This document shows positions 46,001 to 58,300 of a DNA stretch of 64,000 bases, in pieces (positions within the stretch are counted from its first letter, which is position 1; each line of letters opens with the position of its first letter). The DNA is taken from positions 2,356,001 to 2,420,000 of the forward strand of contig JAXRKN010000039.1 in the NCBI GenBank assembly GCA_038502055.1. Direction: 5' to 3'. This stretch comes from Tanytarsus gracilentus. Lineage: Eukaryota; Arthropoda; Insecta; Diptera; Chironomidae. The translations under genes and the position numbers were made by a program. The notes under the pieces are model-generated. The model ran no database searches. It was not told the origin of the DNA and saw only the letters and a program-made list of their open reading frames with translations.

Positions 46001-46674
46001 ATTCATTTGAATGCAATGTGCGCGACTGGCCTATAAAAGAAAGTGTAATTATGAGGAGGGGGGAAATCGATATGGCAAATGAGATTTAAATTTTAATAGA
46101 TATAATATATTTTTTTAAAACAATATCAAAGTTCATCGATTCATTAAAAAAATTTCTGTTGAGTCATTGTAGGCACAAAGGAGTCGATGATTGAAAATAT
46201 TTACCTCGAAGTGCTGTGTGCTATGATCATTGTGCTTATCACTGCATCCTATGTAGAAGCAATTTTTCTGCAAGCAAATCCACAAGTTCGGCCCGCCCTC
46301 CGAGCATTGACAGCATAAGCTCCCCTAAAAATAGCAACATATAATTTATGTGAATGTGCACATCAATTATTAAGGTATGCGGAAAGAGTATGTGCACACA
46401 AGCATAAGAAAAATTCTCAAGTGACAATGTGCAAATATTTTTCTCTCTTTTTCATGTAAAATTATCTATCGCGATATATCGTGACTTTAATGATTAACAA
46501 GACTTGCGCTATCAACATCCACGAATGGGTATCAACAATTTTTATGTTGTTGCTGAGCTAATACAACAATTTTTTTCTCTCACTCGGCCAACACTGTGAT
46601 GCAATCATATTCATAACTTCCAAACGAGAGAGAAACATGAGCATTAATATTTTTTTACCTTCTTCTGAAGACAT
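43048..46674 (-). CDS. Usp20-33: Ubiquitin carboxyl-terminal hydrolase USP20/33
   Basis: Deubiquitinase acting on receptors and other substrates at endomembranes. Exons: 46659-46674 (MSSEEG), 46205-46324, 43318-46030, 43048-43262; about 1020 aa. It opens with a zinc-finger UBP (CCQCSEGGPNLWICLQ..CFYIGC...NDHSTQHFE, then VWCYLCESEVF). The USP domain has Cys box GLVGLKNIANTCYMN and His box GSGHYICYAKH...WYEFDD, split by a long low-complexity insert with acidic, Ser and Gln runs. Two DUSP domains follow, each with GPINN (SEPGPINNYSI, EEPGPINNTTI). The acidic tail ends in a basic KKKSKS. The usual first zinc-finger ligands (CPHL-type) before CCQC are not seen, so the N-terminus may be incomplete or shortened. 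Confidence 0.93.
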
Positions 46675-47382
46675 AACTCCGTAGCGCTGACGTTTATGAT
46701 GTTGTGGATGTGAGAACACGATTGTCTTGACATTTCGTCTGACACCTCTGTCCTTGCTGCGCACTTCACGACAATTTTTAATTACACAAAAGAAATTTTT
46801 TGCTCGATTTAATTGCGAACACAAAAAAAATTTGAGAACCTTGTACGGAAAATATTTTCGCTCTAAAACCCCACCTCGATGTTATTTGAGCTTAAATTTA
46901 TGCTCGTGAGTTACAATTTGTGACATATTACGATATTAATACTGTTTAACTTCCATTCGTGACGATTAAAAGTGTTTTAAAGCAATTGAAAATTTTTTAG
47001 TTAAAATGCACACAATCGAGCACGAAAATACAAAGATGGGAATGTCATTGCTGTCTTTAATGAATGTTTAAAGCGCTTTTATTTTTACTAAAGATTTAAG
47101 ATTGTTTAGAAAGCGTTAATTAAAATAAATTTGAAATTTTAAAATGCTTTCAGCATTTTTATTAATTTGAAATTTTAATTCTGTAAAATCAATCGTAGAA
47201 TAATGTAAAATTTAAGATAACATGAAATTGGACAAAGTGCAAGCTTAATTTTCAGGTTATCTTGCTAACATTTGTAAGGTTCTCGTGCTGGCGGCAAAAA
47301 TAAATTCAATTTTTAATGTACGTTATTTTAAATCTGTCAAAAATTTTTATTATTTTAATTTCCTTACCATAACTTTTAATTT
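46675..47382. other. Intergenic upstream of USP20/33
   Basis: 708 bp between the barren stop codon and the USP20/33 start. An in-frame frame upstream of MSSEEG (to about 46824) exists but lacks zinc-finger residues, so it was treated as 5' untranslated. Confidence 0.5.
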
Positions 47383-49104
47383 TCACTTAAGGCTAACATA
47401 AAAATCTCCGATGTTTCCAAACTCTGAATAAATTTGAACCGTTTTTTCGTTGGCTTGATGTAAAATTGCTTGAAAAATTAATGCTGTGCTTGCGTGCGTT
47501 TCCTCTAGCATTTTTAAACTTTTCATTGCAATTTCAGAGAAGAGCATGGTACTCGATCCGTTAAGTATTTGTTCATTTTCCAAAACCGTTTTAGTCATAT
47601 TTTTAATTGTCTTAATATTAATCACTTTTTTGCGTTGCATTTGTGAAATCATTGAATTAAAATTCCGCTGTGAATTTTCCTCCATAGCTGGAAAGTCGAT
47701 GTCCTGAGTTAATTGCATGTCCACTAGTGTCAAATCTAAATTATCACTATAGTCAAAAGATTGCGATGGATCATAAATTTCATTGATAATTGGAGCGTCG
47801 ATATCGAGATTTTGTGAAGTATCGAAGCGATCAGTGAAATTTGATGGAATCATATGGTCAACGGGCAGTGTTTGTCGGCGAAATGGAATGGTAGTTCTCG
47901 TTATGTGAAGTGGTTCCGTTAAAGCTTGCATCAAACAGTCATTACCGTTATTTTTGTTTCTAAAAATATCCTCAAGATAAATTCCTCCACTAGAGTCATG
48001 CTTCTTGAGTTTTTTGCAATCTGAGTTTGTAACACACGCATGCTTTTGATGAAACTTCCAATAGTTAGGACCAGCCCAATGGTTTTCAATCAATTCCTGT
48101 GACTGATATGAATATTCAAATTTCTCACTTGTTAATGGCTCCATTGAGTATTCTTCTGATTGATCGTGGATGTAAGTTGTATCATTGAGTGAATTATTTT
48201 GAATATCCATAACGGCGTCATCGTCATCATCATCATCTATATCCGAATGAGTGGCTAAAGTAAGTTCACTAAAACCCGAGTCATGAGTATAATTGACGAA
48301 GGATTTTGAATAGCTGATTTCGGGCTCTTCCATCACTACATCGTCATCGAGCAAGTTCACTGTCGTAATAGCAAAATCATTTTCCAAAGGGCATGCAGAA
48401 ATGCGGTAAGTTTCCAGAGAAGATCGAATAGCGCCTGGATTCTTTATATCGTCGATACCAGCTAAACAGTTGTAATTATTATTTTGCTCATGATAAGGAT
48501 TTGAATTCCAGAAGCTTGTACTTTTATCTGGAAAGGTCAGAGCACTATCGCGAGAATTCAAAAGGTTCGTAAGCATGTCTTTCGATCGATGTCCAACTGT
48601 CGCCGAGATAATGTTAAAATGAGTTGAGTGAACTTCTAAAGGCTTATTTAGGATATCCGGATTTTGAACTACTGTTTTGCAATTTTTCCGCTTAGTTAGT
48701 AACTTTCTCGGAACATGATTAACATTCGGTTCTTTTTGAGTATCTTTGGAAACTGTTAGAGATCGATTTGTTTGTACTAAATTTTCTAATAAACTGCCAA
48801 TTCGCATGCCGTAAATTTTAGTCGAAGTTTCCAAGCCATTTGCATTAAAGATCCAGTCCATTTCAGAGTAATTCGCAATCATTCTATGAAAATCGTCGAT
48901 AAAGTCGTTATGCCATACATTGTCTTTTGTTAGTTTCTGAAAGTATTAAATAATTTTTAAAGTTAAATCCTAGTTAAAAATAATTTGACTTGCATTTTTG
49001 CTCATGAAATTTTTTAATCTCAATTTTATCTCTTCCTGATCGTCTTCCTTAAACGCCTTGAATTTATTGCCCTCGCACTCCTCTTTACGCTTTCTTTTAA
49101 ACAT
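47383..49104 (-). CDS. barr: Condensin I kleisin subunit (barren / CAP-H)
   Basis: Kleisin that bridges SMC2 and SMC4 heads and recruits HEAT subunits in condensin I for mitotic chromosome assembly. Exon 1 is 48994-49104 and exon 2 is 47383-48936; about 554 aa, short for the family (about 700). CAP-H landmarks in order: NKLTKDNVW..DFIDDF near the N-terminus, GLETSTKIYGMRIGSLLENL (matches the TLDASTKIYAVRVD region), WAGPNYWKF, IYLEDIF, TTIPFRRQTLPVD, and the C-terminal AILHQANEKTVQIYS, matching the ALLHLANEK winged helix. Two acidic runs (DDDDDDD) sit mid-protein. The only junction that keeps frame uses a GC donor (GCAAGT), a rare GC-AG intron. It is divergent from an unrecognised gene 140 bp away. 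Confidence 0.82.
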
Positions 49105-49244
49105 TTTTCTTTTTTATTTTGTCATGAATTAAACTTAAAACTAATTTTTATTTGGCTGATTATCAAGTTGAGGTTATGTATTTGTTTATTTGTTTACAAA
49201 CAAATCTTTTAAGTTCAAATTTTAAAATTAAATAATTATTTTAA
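49105..49244. promoter_or_regulatory. 140-bp bidirectional promoter, barr / unknown gene
   Basis: Only 140 bp separate two divergent start codons, so both transcripts must initiate here. Nothing more specific was recognised. Confidence 0.6.
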
Positions 49245-50145
49245 ATGTTTCCACCGAGAAAAAGAAAGCTTTATACGCCAATTACACCTCCGTCGGATGA
49301 AGAAAATGAAGCCAATAAGGTCGTCAACGTTGCAGAAAGAGTAGAAATAAGCAACATAAAGCAAATTCCCGAGAAAATGTGCGTTGAAAAATTAAATTGG
49401 TAAGCGAATGAGAAAAAAATATCTCGTTAATCCTCTCCGTGATGAATTACAGACCTACCTTTACAAATGTCGTCACTGAGAACTTTGCCTTCAAACAGTC
49501 TCCAGTCGAAATGAATGAAAATCTTGAGTGGAAAAATTTGAAACCAATTTTCGTTAAAATTCCCGAGCCGAGCCTAAATCAAAGAACTTTTCATCGTTTG
49601 AATTCCATTGAGACGGCAAACTCAATAGCGATTGCCAATATAAAAGAAGGCGAGTTGAAAAAGGAGAAAAATCTAAACATATTGGACGTCATAGCTCAAA
49701 AACTTGTCAAAGAGCGAAGCAAGATCGAAAATATATCAATCATTTCACAACCTAGGCAGCAACAAAAATCGATTGAAGCGAATTGTGACGGTTTAAAAAG
49801 TATTTTTATCGACCATGACGATGGTTCGGCCACTGATGCAATAGCAACAGATATTCGAGTAAAATCAAATTCGGAGCAAGGATTCGTTTCATCTCACCTC
49901 CTCCCACCCAAAGCAAACACCATCGAATGCAGTGATGATATTGAACCAACTGACAATCGGAGCGTGGCTAAGCCGTTAATTACTGAAGAAATTTTCAATG
50001 AGTGGATTAACTCTCCATCAACGTCATCCTCAATTTCAACAGCTCGAGATAATCCTTTGGATCGTGGAATTTTTCCTCAAACACCTTCGCTATCGAAAAG
50101 CAAGCGAATTAATCGGAAAAGTAAGTTAAAATCATACTTTCAGTA
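49245..50145 (+). CDS. Unrecognised basic/Ser-rich protein
   Basis: Exon 1 is probably 49245-49399 (starts MFPPRKRKLYTPITPPSDEEN, nuclear-looking) and exon 2 from 49453 to the stop at 50143-50145, about 280 aa. Exon 2 is hydrophilic and low-complexity, with FDYSP-like absence of any known fold and a basic C-terminus (KSKRINRKSKLKSYFQ). I do not recognise it. Its pairing with barren suggests cell-cycle expression. The obvious donor (49400) and acceptor (49452) would create TGA at the join; a weaker donor at 49376-49377 (GTGCGT) keeps the frame open. Either that donor is used, or the sequence has an error or polymorphism, or the N-terminus is different. Confidence 0.55.
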
Positions 50146-50618
50146 ACTAAGAAAAACTAATATGGGATCATCAAACATTTTTTTTTATTCTTATTAAAAT
50201 GCCAAAAAAGAATAATTTTAATACTAACATTAAATTGCCTCCCGAAACCCAATTAATTTCAGTAGCGCAAGATTGCACCATATTCGTGTCAATTTTGAAA
50301 AATGTACAAAAGTAATGTTTTAAAGGAAATTGTCTAAAGCATAAAAAAAATTAAGGCACATTTGGAATGCAAACTATATATTTCTATATAATATTTAAAC
50401 AAATTTGTAAAATTATTTTTAAGAGAAAACTTTTGTTAATTTAAAAATTAAAAAGACTTAAAGCTAAAGTTTTGGCATAGACTTTTTGGATTTCGTTGCT
50501 CATTATTGTCATTGGCACGTGGCACTTTTTAAAAATTTACATGATTTGAAAGCACTTGGCAAAAAAAACTTATAAACTATTGCGAACATGTTCTTGAGAA
50601 ATATATACAGAGCTGAGT
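50146..50618. other. Convergent 3' region, unknown gene / repo
   Basis: 473 bp of AT-rich sequence holding the 3' ends of both genes. No gene was seen. Confidence 0.55.
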
Positions 50619-53600
50619 TCAGTGATGCATAAAGGGCATGACGTAGTTTGTCGTCGCCTCTTCATTCTTAATAACTGAGCTTCCATCCTCCATTTCCATG
50701 TGTAAATTTGCCGTAGTCAGTTGCGATAAAGTGGGCTGAGTGGTTGGAGATGATTTCATGATTGATTGATCATCGACATTCATTTGATGACATATAACGG
50801 GAGATGAAAATTTATTGTCTTCACTCATTTGCAGAAATTTTTCATCCACAATGGCATATTTCAGTCCGCTGCCGTTCACACTGAAATCATGCAGAAAAAA
50901 TAGATTTTAACTCTAAAAACAATTTTTCATCTACTCACGTGTCATTTCCATCCTCAATTGTGTAATCAGTTTTATGGTGCTGTGAGTCAGCATCGACTAA
51001 AATTCCGTTATTTCTTGATGGCGAATCATAATCGTATGAATTGTTGCGTATAGGGTAAAGTTGTGGGTCGTACGGCGCGTACTGGTGTGCTGTATATGTG
51101 CCATAGGGACTGGATTGAGGCGATGAGAGGAGACTGTACTGTGTATCATAATGATAATTATTCCAACTTTCGACAGAAGTACCCGGTGAAGTAACGGTTG
51201 TGGGTTGTTGAAATGTCGGAAATGGAGCGGGATGGAGTGTGGAAGTTATTGGAGGAGGTGGATTAGCATTAGAATTCAGGTTGTATCCGCCCGTTTTCCG
51301 TGGTGGCTCTCGCTTACGCCACTTCGCTCGACGATTCTAACGATAAAATTTAACGTTAAAATGATCATCAGCAATGACTTCTGGAAGGTACTTACTTGAA
51401 ACCACACTTGCACGCGACTTTCGCTCAAATGAAGCTTAAGTGCCATTTCCTCACGCGAGCTGGAATAAAAATTGAATTGTTTAGCACACGAAAGATGGCA
51501 TTACATTTTCAAAAAAAGTTTCTCAAAATTTAATTGATAAAATGCACAAAATAAATCATTTCAAACACACTTACAACACATCGGGGTATGGAGCACGCTC
51601 GAACGCTCTTTCAAGCTCTTCAAGTTGATATGCAGTAAAGGTAGTTCTGAAAAGAGTATTCATTATTTTGAGTTTATGAGTTGTTGAGAAAGCTTTTGAA
51701 AAATAATTTTTCGTAGGGACTCAAAATTTTTAAACTTTTTAAAATTTACTTCTTGCCGCTTGATCAACAGTTAGAATGAGTTTTTTAATGAAAAATGAAT
51801 TATCAAGTTAAAAGTGCATTTCATATTTCACCAAAGACTAAGTTTTTAATTTTACAACAACCATCAATAAATACGCTTCAATAATCTGCAGAAAAAATTA
51901 AAAACTACTTTTTTCTCGTCGCTCGGCAATGAATGAAAAGAAAAACTTATTGTGGGAGAACTTGTTGATTTCTTGCGTCGGTAGTTTTTTTGTTGTGCAA
52001 AGATAAATAAATTACTGCGAAAAAAATCATTTAAAAAGTTTTAAAACACAAGTTATGAAACGTTTTTTATTCACTGAAGCTTTTAAAATTTTAATTTTAT
52101 TTCCGTTGTATTTTAATTTAATTTATTAAAGCATTTTGTTAGATTTTTATGGCATTATTTTGAAGTGATTCTGGGAATTTTATTTTTAAAAATGTCCAAA
52201 AATTAAATACTTTCAGCACAAATAATTTTTTTCTTTTTAACAGAACCTTGCTTTAATTTAATTTAAAAAACCGCTAAAAAAATTTCGTCGAAGGACGAAA
52301 AAAGCACTTTCTCGAATGATAATCTAAAAAGTATTCTTTTGCGTTGCGGTTTCAACAATTCAGGATAACCGAAAGAATGAAAACGTGTAATCTTATTAAA
52401 TTCAATAATGTTTTGCGAGTGGCGGAAAATCAGTCAATTGAAAAATTCATTTTCGTCTATTTAAAGCAACAAGTTTAAGCTGTTGCGGGAAAATTAAAAG
52501 AGACAAAAAAATTTTAAATATATTAACTTTCTTTGCTAAAATGAAAACTTATTTTTAATTCTTCCCTAATTTTTTAATTTTTTTTGTTCTCTCCGCATCT
52601 TTTTCAATGAGTCATAGGTATCAAAAGTATTCATTTAGGAAGCAGCAAGATTGTACAGTGTCATTATTTTTCCTCCTTCCTTTCTTTATAAATGTGAAGA
52701 AGTTGAAAAACTTTTTCTCCGTTTTAATTGAGTCCATAGAGAAGCTAGAAAATGGACGGTGTGGGAGAAGAGGAAAAACTTTTACTCATTTTTCCGCATT
52801 ATAAGCAGATGAAGTAACAGTCGCAGTAACAGAAGCGAAGAGCTTAGTGCAAGGATCTTAATTTCATAAAGTAATTTCTTTTTCTTCTGCTCTAAGAGTT
52901 GAAATAGGTTTTTTCCTTTTTAGAGCATCCTTTACAAGGGATACAACAAGAGGGAAAGAATTTCTTGCGTCTTCTGTGCTCTGTGAATTTTTAACAATAC
53001 AAAAAAGCGGATTTCGCCAGGGTATTAAAGATAATTTGTAAGAGTGGTCTAAATTAAATATTTGCGCTCAACGCCTACCGTTAAGGACGGAACAAATTAT
53101 TTTTAAGAAAATAATAAAGACGTGGAAATTTGGAGCTTTGGATTTTTCTTGTCCATCGTCGCCCGACAGCTCAATTAAAATGTGAAAACATTTTTCCTTG
53201 AACGCTTTTTAATAAAAAAAAGAAAGTCAACCTAGTCAGCAGTCACTGTCGTCAAAAATCAATCATTGCCAGAAAATGTCAAGATTTTTGGAGGCGCGTT
53301 GATTTAATGCCGAGTTAGAAAGGAGCATAAAAAGTTCTTACATGTAAAAACGACCGAATTGATTGAATTCGAGAAGGCAATAATGTTAAAGGGAGGTAAA
53401 ATGATTATACGAGGACAAGATTTTTTTTATTGAACATTCTTATTTTATTGGAAAATGACTTTTAAAAAAACTTTTAAATTTTTTAAGCACAATTTTTTTA
53501 AATTCAAATTTGATATTTTTAAATAGCGGAAAATTAAAATATTTCAATTAAAAAATTGCCATCCCTAGATGTAACCCAACTTTTTATATCCTTACCTCGT

Positions 53601-54311
53601 TTTCTTTTTCTTCACTCCATTCGGATCATTTTTCTTTTTATCAACCGACGCTTTTTTACTAGGCGATGAAGTAGCGTTGCCGTTCGATGGCGAAATGCTG
53701 CTATTAATGATTGTCGTTGGTGTCGGCGATCCAGATAAATTATTCAAACTCTCTTCAGATTTTCCCTTGAAATTTCCATCGGCCTCATTTATGAGTGTCT
53801 GTTGATTGCCGTCGAGGGTTGTTTGATGGTAAAGTTGAATATGTTCGATATGTTGTTGTCCCGATAACGATGTCACCGACGTTGGATATTCAATTAATTT
53901 TGCATTTGGCGAATATTGGCCGTTTGAAATGTATTCCAATTTTTGAGAACCGCCGGTGTTCGGTGATGAGTATGATTCGAGCTTTGTAGAACATCCGTTT
54001 AGATACTCAATTTTACCGTTGGGCGAGTATGACGGTGATTCAGTTTTGACATGTGAATATTCGAGTGTCTTGTAATTTCCATCGTTTTTCGGATGAATTT
54101 CAGATATACCCGGCAAGCGGGTCATGTGTTGATTCATTTCACCATTAGTAGTCATCATGATTGTTTGCGGATGATGGTGATGATGATGATGTGATGTTGT
54201 GACAAAGTGATGATGCTGAATTGCCTTTGGTGCCATCGAGGTGAGCATGGCATCGGACGAAAATTCACTGAACATTGGATCCTCAAAGTTTGTCGTTTCC
54301 ATGTCACACAC
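50619..54311 (-). CDS. repo: Reversed polarity (glial paired-type homeodomain factor)
   Basis: Transcription factor for glial differentiation. Five exons: 53596-54311, 51575-51646, 51396-51459, 50939-51336, 50619-50880 (about 503 aa). The homeodomain is split by introns and reads RTTFTAYQLEELERAFERAP, then YPDVFSREEMALKLHLSESR, then VQVWFQNRRAKWRKREPPRK; Drosophila Repo carries nearly the same, including the unusual PPRKTG right after helix 3. Residue 50 is Gln, typical of paired-like proteins. Upstream is a Ser/Thr/Tyr-rich region with a His run (HHHHHHH) and repeated YSPN motifs; downstream a Pro/Tyr/Ser-rich activation-like region. Intron 1 is 1.95 kb. The long gene-free upstream stretch fits a developmental regulator. 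Confidence 0.92.
51647..53595 (-). other. repo intron 1
   Basis: 1.95-kb AT-rich intron between the N-terminal exon and the first homeodomain exon; a likely place for intronic enhancers. No reading frame or conserved RNA was recognised. Confidence 0.6.
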
Positions 54312-55288
54312 ACTATTTTTTTCCGCTGTTAATTCACTTCGCCCGGGATGAAAATTTACAATTCAAATTTTTCTCTTTTTTTACGTTCGGTCTGTCAAGT
54401 AACAGTAACTGAACACAAATCACTTTGAAAATGGCAACTTGGCATACGTGGGAGAGAGTGGAATTTATTCTTTTTTTCACCTAGGTATTTTTAGTGAGTG
54501 AGCGGCAAGTGAAAGGCAATTAATTAAATTTTTCAACTCGTCCTTTTTTTTCTTTCACTCTCACTCAACTCTTTTCAACATTCACAAATGGAATTTTTTA
54601 CCATCAATTTATTTGATTTGATTTTCCTCCGTCATTCATTTTCCACGTTTCAGCTTTACATTTCAATTTAAATTTATAGTTCACTAAAAAATTTAACACT
54701 TTTTAATTTCACTTGTCGATTTTTTCTCGTTCTCTCTCTCTTTTAAATTAATTAATTCAATTAGTCTTAATTCAGTGTTGTAATCGATAGAGAGTGCAAT
54801 TTTTTGATTTTTTTCCTCTGATCGCACACACTAGCCGAAAAGTATAAAATTAATAAATTTGGTGTTAAACAGGAAATCTGAATGCCTCAAAATGATTCGA
54901 CTGAATGAGACGAAATTGAAAAATTGATTGTCTTTTTATACTCAATTTACTTTAATTAAGCAAAATTGACGTGCCTCGACCAATCGTAGTCGCTTGCTGG
55001 TTGTGTGATCGGATCGTCTGTCTCTTACTATTCCACAACATAAATACTGCGTCACGCTGTGATCATTTCTTGGCTCTCTCACTCATATGTATGATGTTCA
55101 TACATGAGGGTCTCTGGTTGTGTGCACACACAACAAAGCGAAGAAGCGTGTGAGAAAAACATATTGAACAATGAGGGAGGAGTTGAAGAAATTATTTATG
55201 ATGGTTGACTGAAGGCAGAAGCATCGAGCATGAAATATCATCACACATACATTTCGCATGAGCTGTGACTATGTACCCTCTGTGTTCA

Positions 55289-55296
55289 ATACGGGT
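55289..55296 (+). promoter_or_regulatory. Gcm-type binding site 1 (ATACGGGT)
   Basis: An exact match to the glial-cells-missing consensus AT(G/A)CGGG(T/C), about 1 kb upstream of the repo start codon. In Drosophila repo is a direct Gcm target with several such sites upstream. Function here is inferred. Confidence 0.5.
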
Positions 55297-55360
55297 CACG
55301 TGAGTTGCGATGACTCGCTCCTGGATGCGGAGGATCGCATCTAACATAACTTTTGTTGCA

Positions 55361-55368
55361 ATACGGGT
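55361..55368 (+). promoter_or_regulatory. Gcm-type binding site 2 (ATACGGGT)
   Basis: Second exact match, 72 bp from the first, same orientation. Both lie in the same 11-bp context CAATACGGGTC. The pairing upstream of repo strengthens the case over single chance matches. Confidence 0.5.
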
Positions 55369-58300
55369 CGATGCATAAATGAGATTAGAGTTCACAAAAC
55401 TCGCATTAAATCGGAATTTTCACACGCACACGACACGAAATCAATGCAAAAAGTTTGGGAAATTCTATATTTGTGGGTACATTTGACATTCTCAAGGGAT
55501 GAACAAAATTATTTGCATGAAGAAAACTTTTTTAATTTGAAGGATTTTTCTATTTGTAAATATCATCATCATAATTTTGATCAAACTATTTTTGAGATAG
55601 TTTTAATAAATTTATTGACGAACGTTCGCGATGGTGTCATAAAATGCACTTTCAGCCTTTGTAGAACTCGATGTCACTAAAATTTTATGCAAATACGCTC
55701 GAATATGAAACTTCCCTTATTACTTTTGCATGTCGATGATGATGATGTGAAAAGTTTTCAATAAAGTCAAGCGAAAAGTTAAAATACGTCGAACGAATTA
55801 ATTGTCAAAAGTTTTCGCTGAATGAAAATTTTCTCTTTACTCGACATAAATCAATTTCGATATTTTGCTATTTTCAATTTTCCATCCAGAATTTAATTTT
55901 ACTTTGAATAGATTGAAATTTTAAAGTTTTGATTTTCCACTAAATTCCCTCAAGAAATAATTAAGTCTCACGAATGCAATTTAAAAGGAGTTTTACAGTT
56001 TAATCAATATCAGCTTTTCTCACTTCTAGTTCTATAAAATCTTTATTTATTAGAATGCCAACAACTTTGAAAATATGAAGTGAGTTGCAGCGATGCTCTA
56101 CAATGTCTTAATGAGCAATCCCTTAGCAAATTTTCCAACATCAACTTTAGGTCATTAAATTAATGGATCTTAAACACGGAAAACCTTTTAAAGACTTTAA
56201 AATCGCATTTTTCACTCAAGTGATTTAGAAAGAATTTTTTGAAAACTTTTCAGATGACCGGTAGCTCGCAGCATAGCGGAGCGAAAATAAAATGCAGCAA
56301 CTTTCATAATCCGATTAACTAAAATTTTCTCATGCTGCTCGAAGCATTTGCAGGAAAAACATAACACAAATTGCCCTCACACAGCACTTTTTTTATGTGA
56401 CAACTTTTTGCACCTCAATTTGCGATTTTCGTTAGCGAGAAATAAAATAAAAAAAAACTTTTTCATTGTTTCAATCATTTTTTTCGTGTGCGCACTCACT
56501 CGTTCTTCCGAATTTTAAACATTTTTTTAGTGATGATGATGACAGCGAAAATATGTCGCACAGCCAAAAAAAGAATTTATTGCATGATTTATATCGTGTT
56601 GTCACAGAAAATTGCCTTCAAATATTAAAGTTTCGGAATTAAAAATTTATAAGCGAGCGACACACACAAAAAAATTGGTTTTTAACACGATGATAGATTT
56701 TTATGGGTAATTACTTTTTTATACTTTGCGAGAAAGACGAAATTACAATGAAGGAGAGCAATTTGGGTGACTTTTATTGGAAAAGTTTTACGGCAGATTT
56801 TCGATTATAACTTTTATACTGCGTGGCCCCGATGAGAATCAAGAAAACATTATTTAAATTCACTTGTGGCGGCATAATTCATTCGCGGTGTTAAAAATAC
56901 TCAATTTTATTACAATTGTCTTGAATTTTTTCACATGTAAAGTCATTGAAATTTCGGAAAATAAAATATTGAGAATGCTGCAAAATTTTAGAATTTTTCA
57001 ATTTAAAAATTAAAAAAATTATGAATGAAATTTTTTTATTAAAGCTTTAAACGGTTTAATATTAAATTTCGGATTTTTCTCGCAATATAAAGCTAATTCA
57101 AGTAACCTTTGTGAATCATATTCTAAGAATTAATTTGCTTTATAAAAAAGCTTTCGTCAAAAAATACTTCAACTTGCATGACTCAACTTTAAATTAGGGC
57201 GGAAGTTTTTAAATTCTGAATTTCAAATACATTTTTCACATGATTTAAAATAATTGAATCCATTTCGAATTCCTTCAATGTCGCAAAGTCCTTTAAAATT
57301 AAATTAAACAATGGGAAATCCCATTTTTATCTTTCGAGCGCCAGACGTCTGTCTATAGCGCGATATGATGAGTCTGAATTGGTTAATTAAATATTAAATG
57401 CTCAACTGCAAATCTCTGCAAGAATTAAATCCAATAAAATTTCAATTGAATAGCGTTTCATAAAGTGAGAGAAAAAAATCGAATAATGCTGGTTACTGGA
57501 GGTTACAGTGAGAGAGAAAGATATGAGGAAAAAGGATTCAATGCAATTATGAGGGTAATTGCTGCACCTTAAAATAAACTGTGTGAATTCACAGTGGGAA
57601 ATGAGGCGATTTTAAGCGATGAGAGAAAATTTCAAATTAGTGGCGTGGGAAAAAATCAATAAAGGCAATTTTCAAAGAGAGAAACATTTTAATTGATTTT
57701 AATAAACAATTAAATGGCGCTAAATCGAGTTAAGTGAAGATTTTAGTAATTTACTGAATTAAGGTTCATTTAGACGTATCTCTAAAGTGAGCTCAGCGAT
57801 TTGCAGTCGCTCAATTTTTTTCGACACAATTTCTATTACTTTAAACGATGAAATCGCATCAAATCAAATTAAAGAGATTTGTGCTTTTCATTTAATTTAT
57901 CATCCCCAATTTGTCAATAATTGAGAGCATTATCAGCCGCTGGATGTGTGTAGTGTCATAAAATTTAATTGCACAAATACATCCGCTCAACCCTCAGGAT
58001 GACTCGCACATAATCATCAATAACATCAAAATTGTGTGTCATGTCAGAGTTCAATGTTTCGTTAAATTTCATTGTGTGATAGATGAGAATGATCCTGCTG
58101 TGTGAAGAATGACAGTCGCATAGAGTTTACGATCACTCTGACACAGGTATTTAATTTATTTCATAAAATTCTTGACATGATTAAAAGTTAAATTAGCTTT
58201 TAGTTTTTTATTAAAGTTTCAAATTTGAATTTTACTAAAAAATAATATTTTTTTAAAAAAAATAAAAAAATAAAATTCTTCTGCGCGAACAACAAAATAT

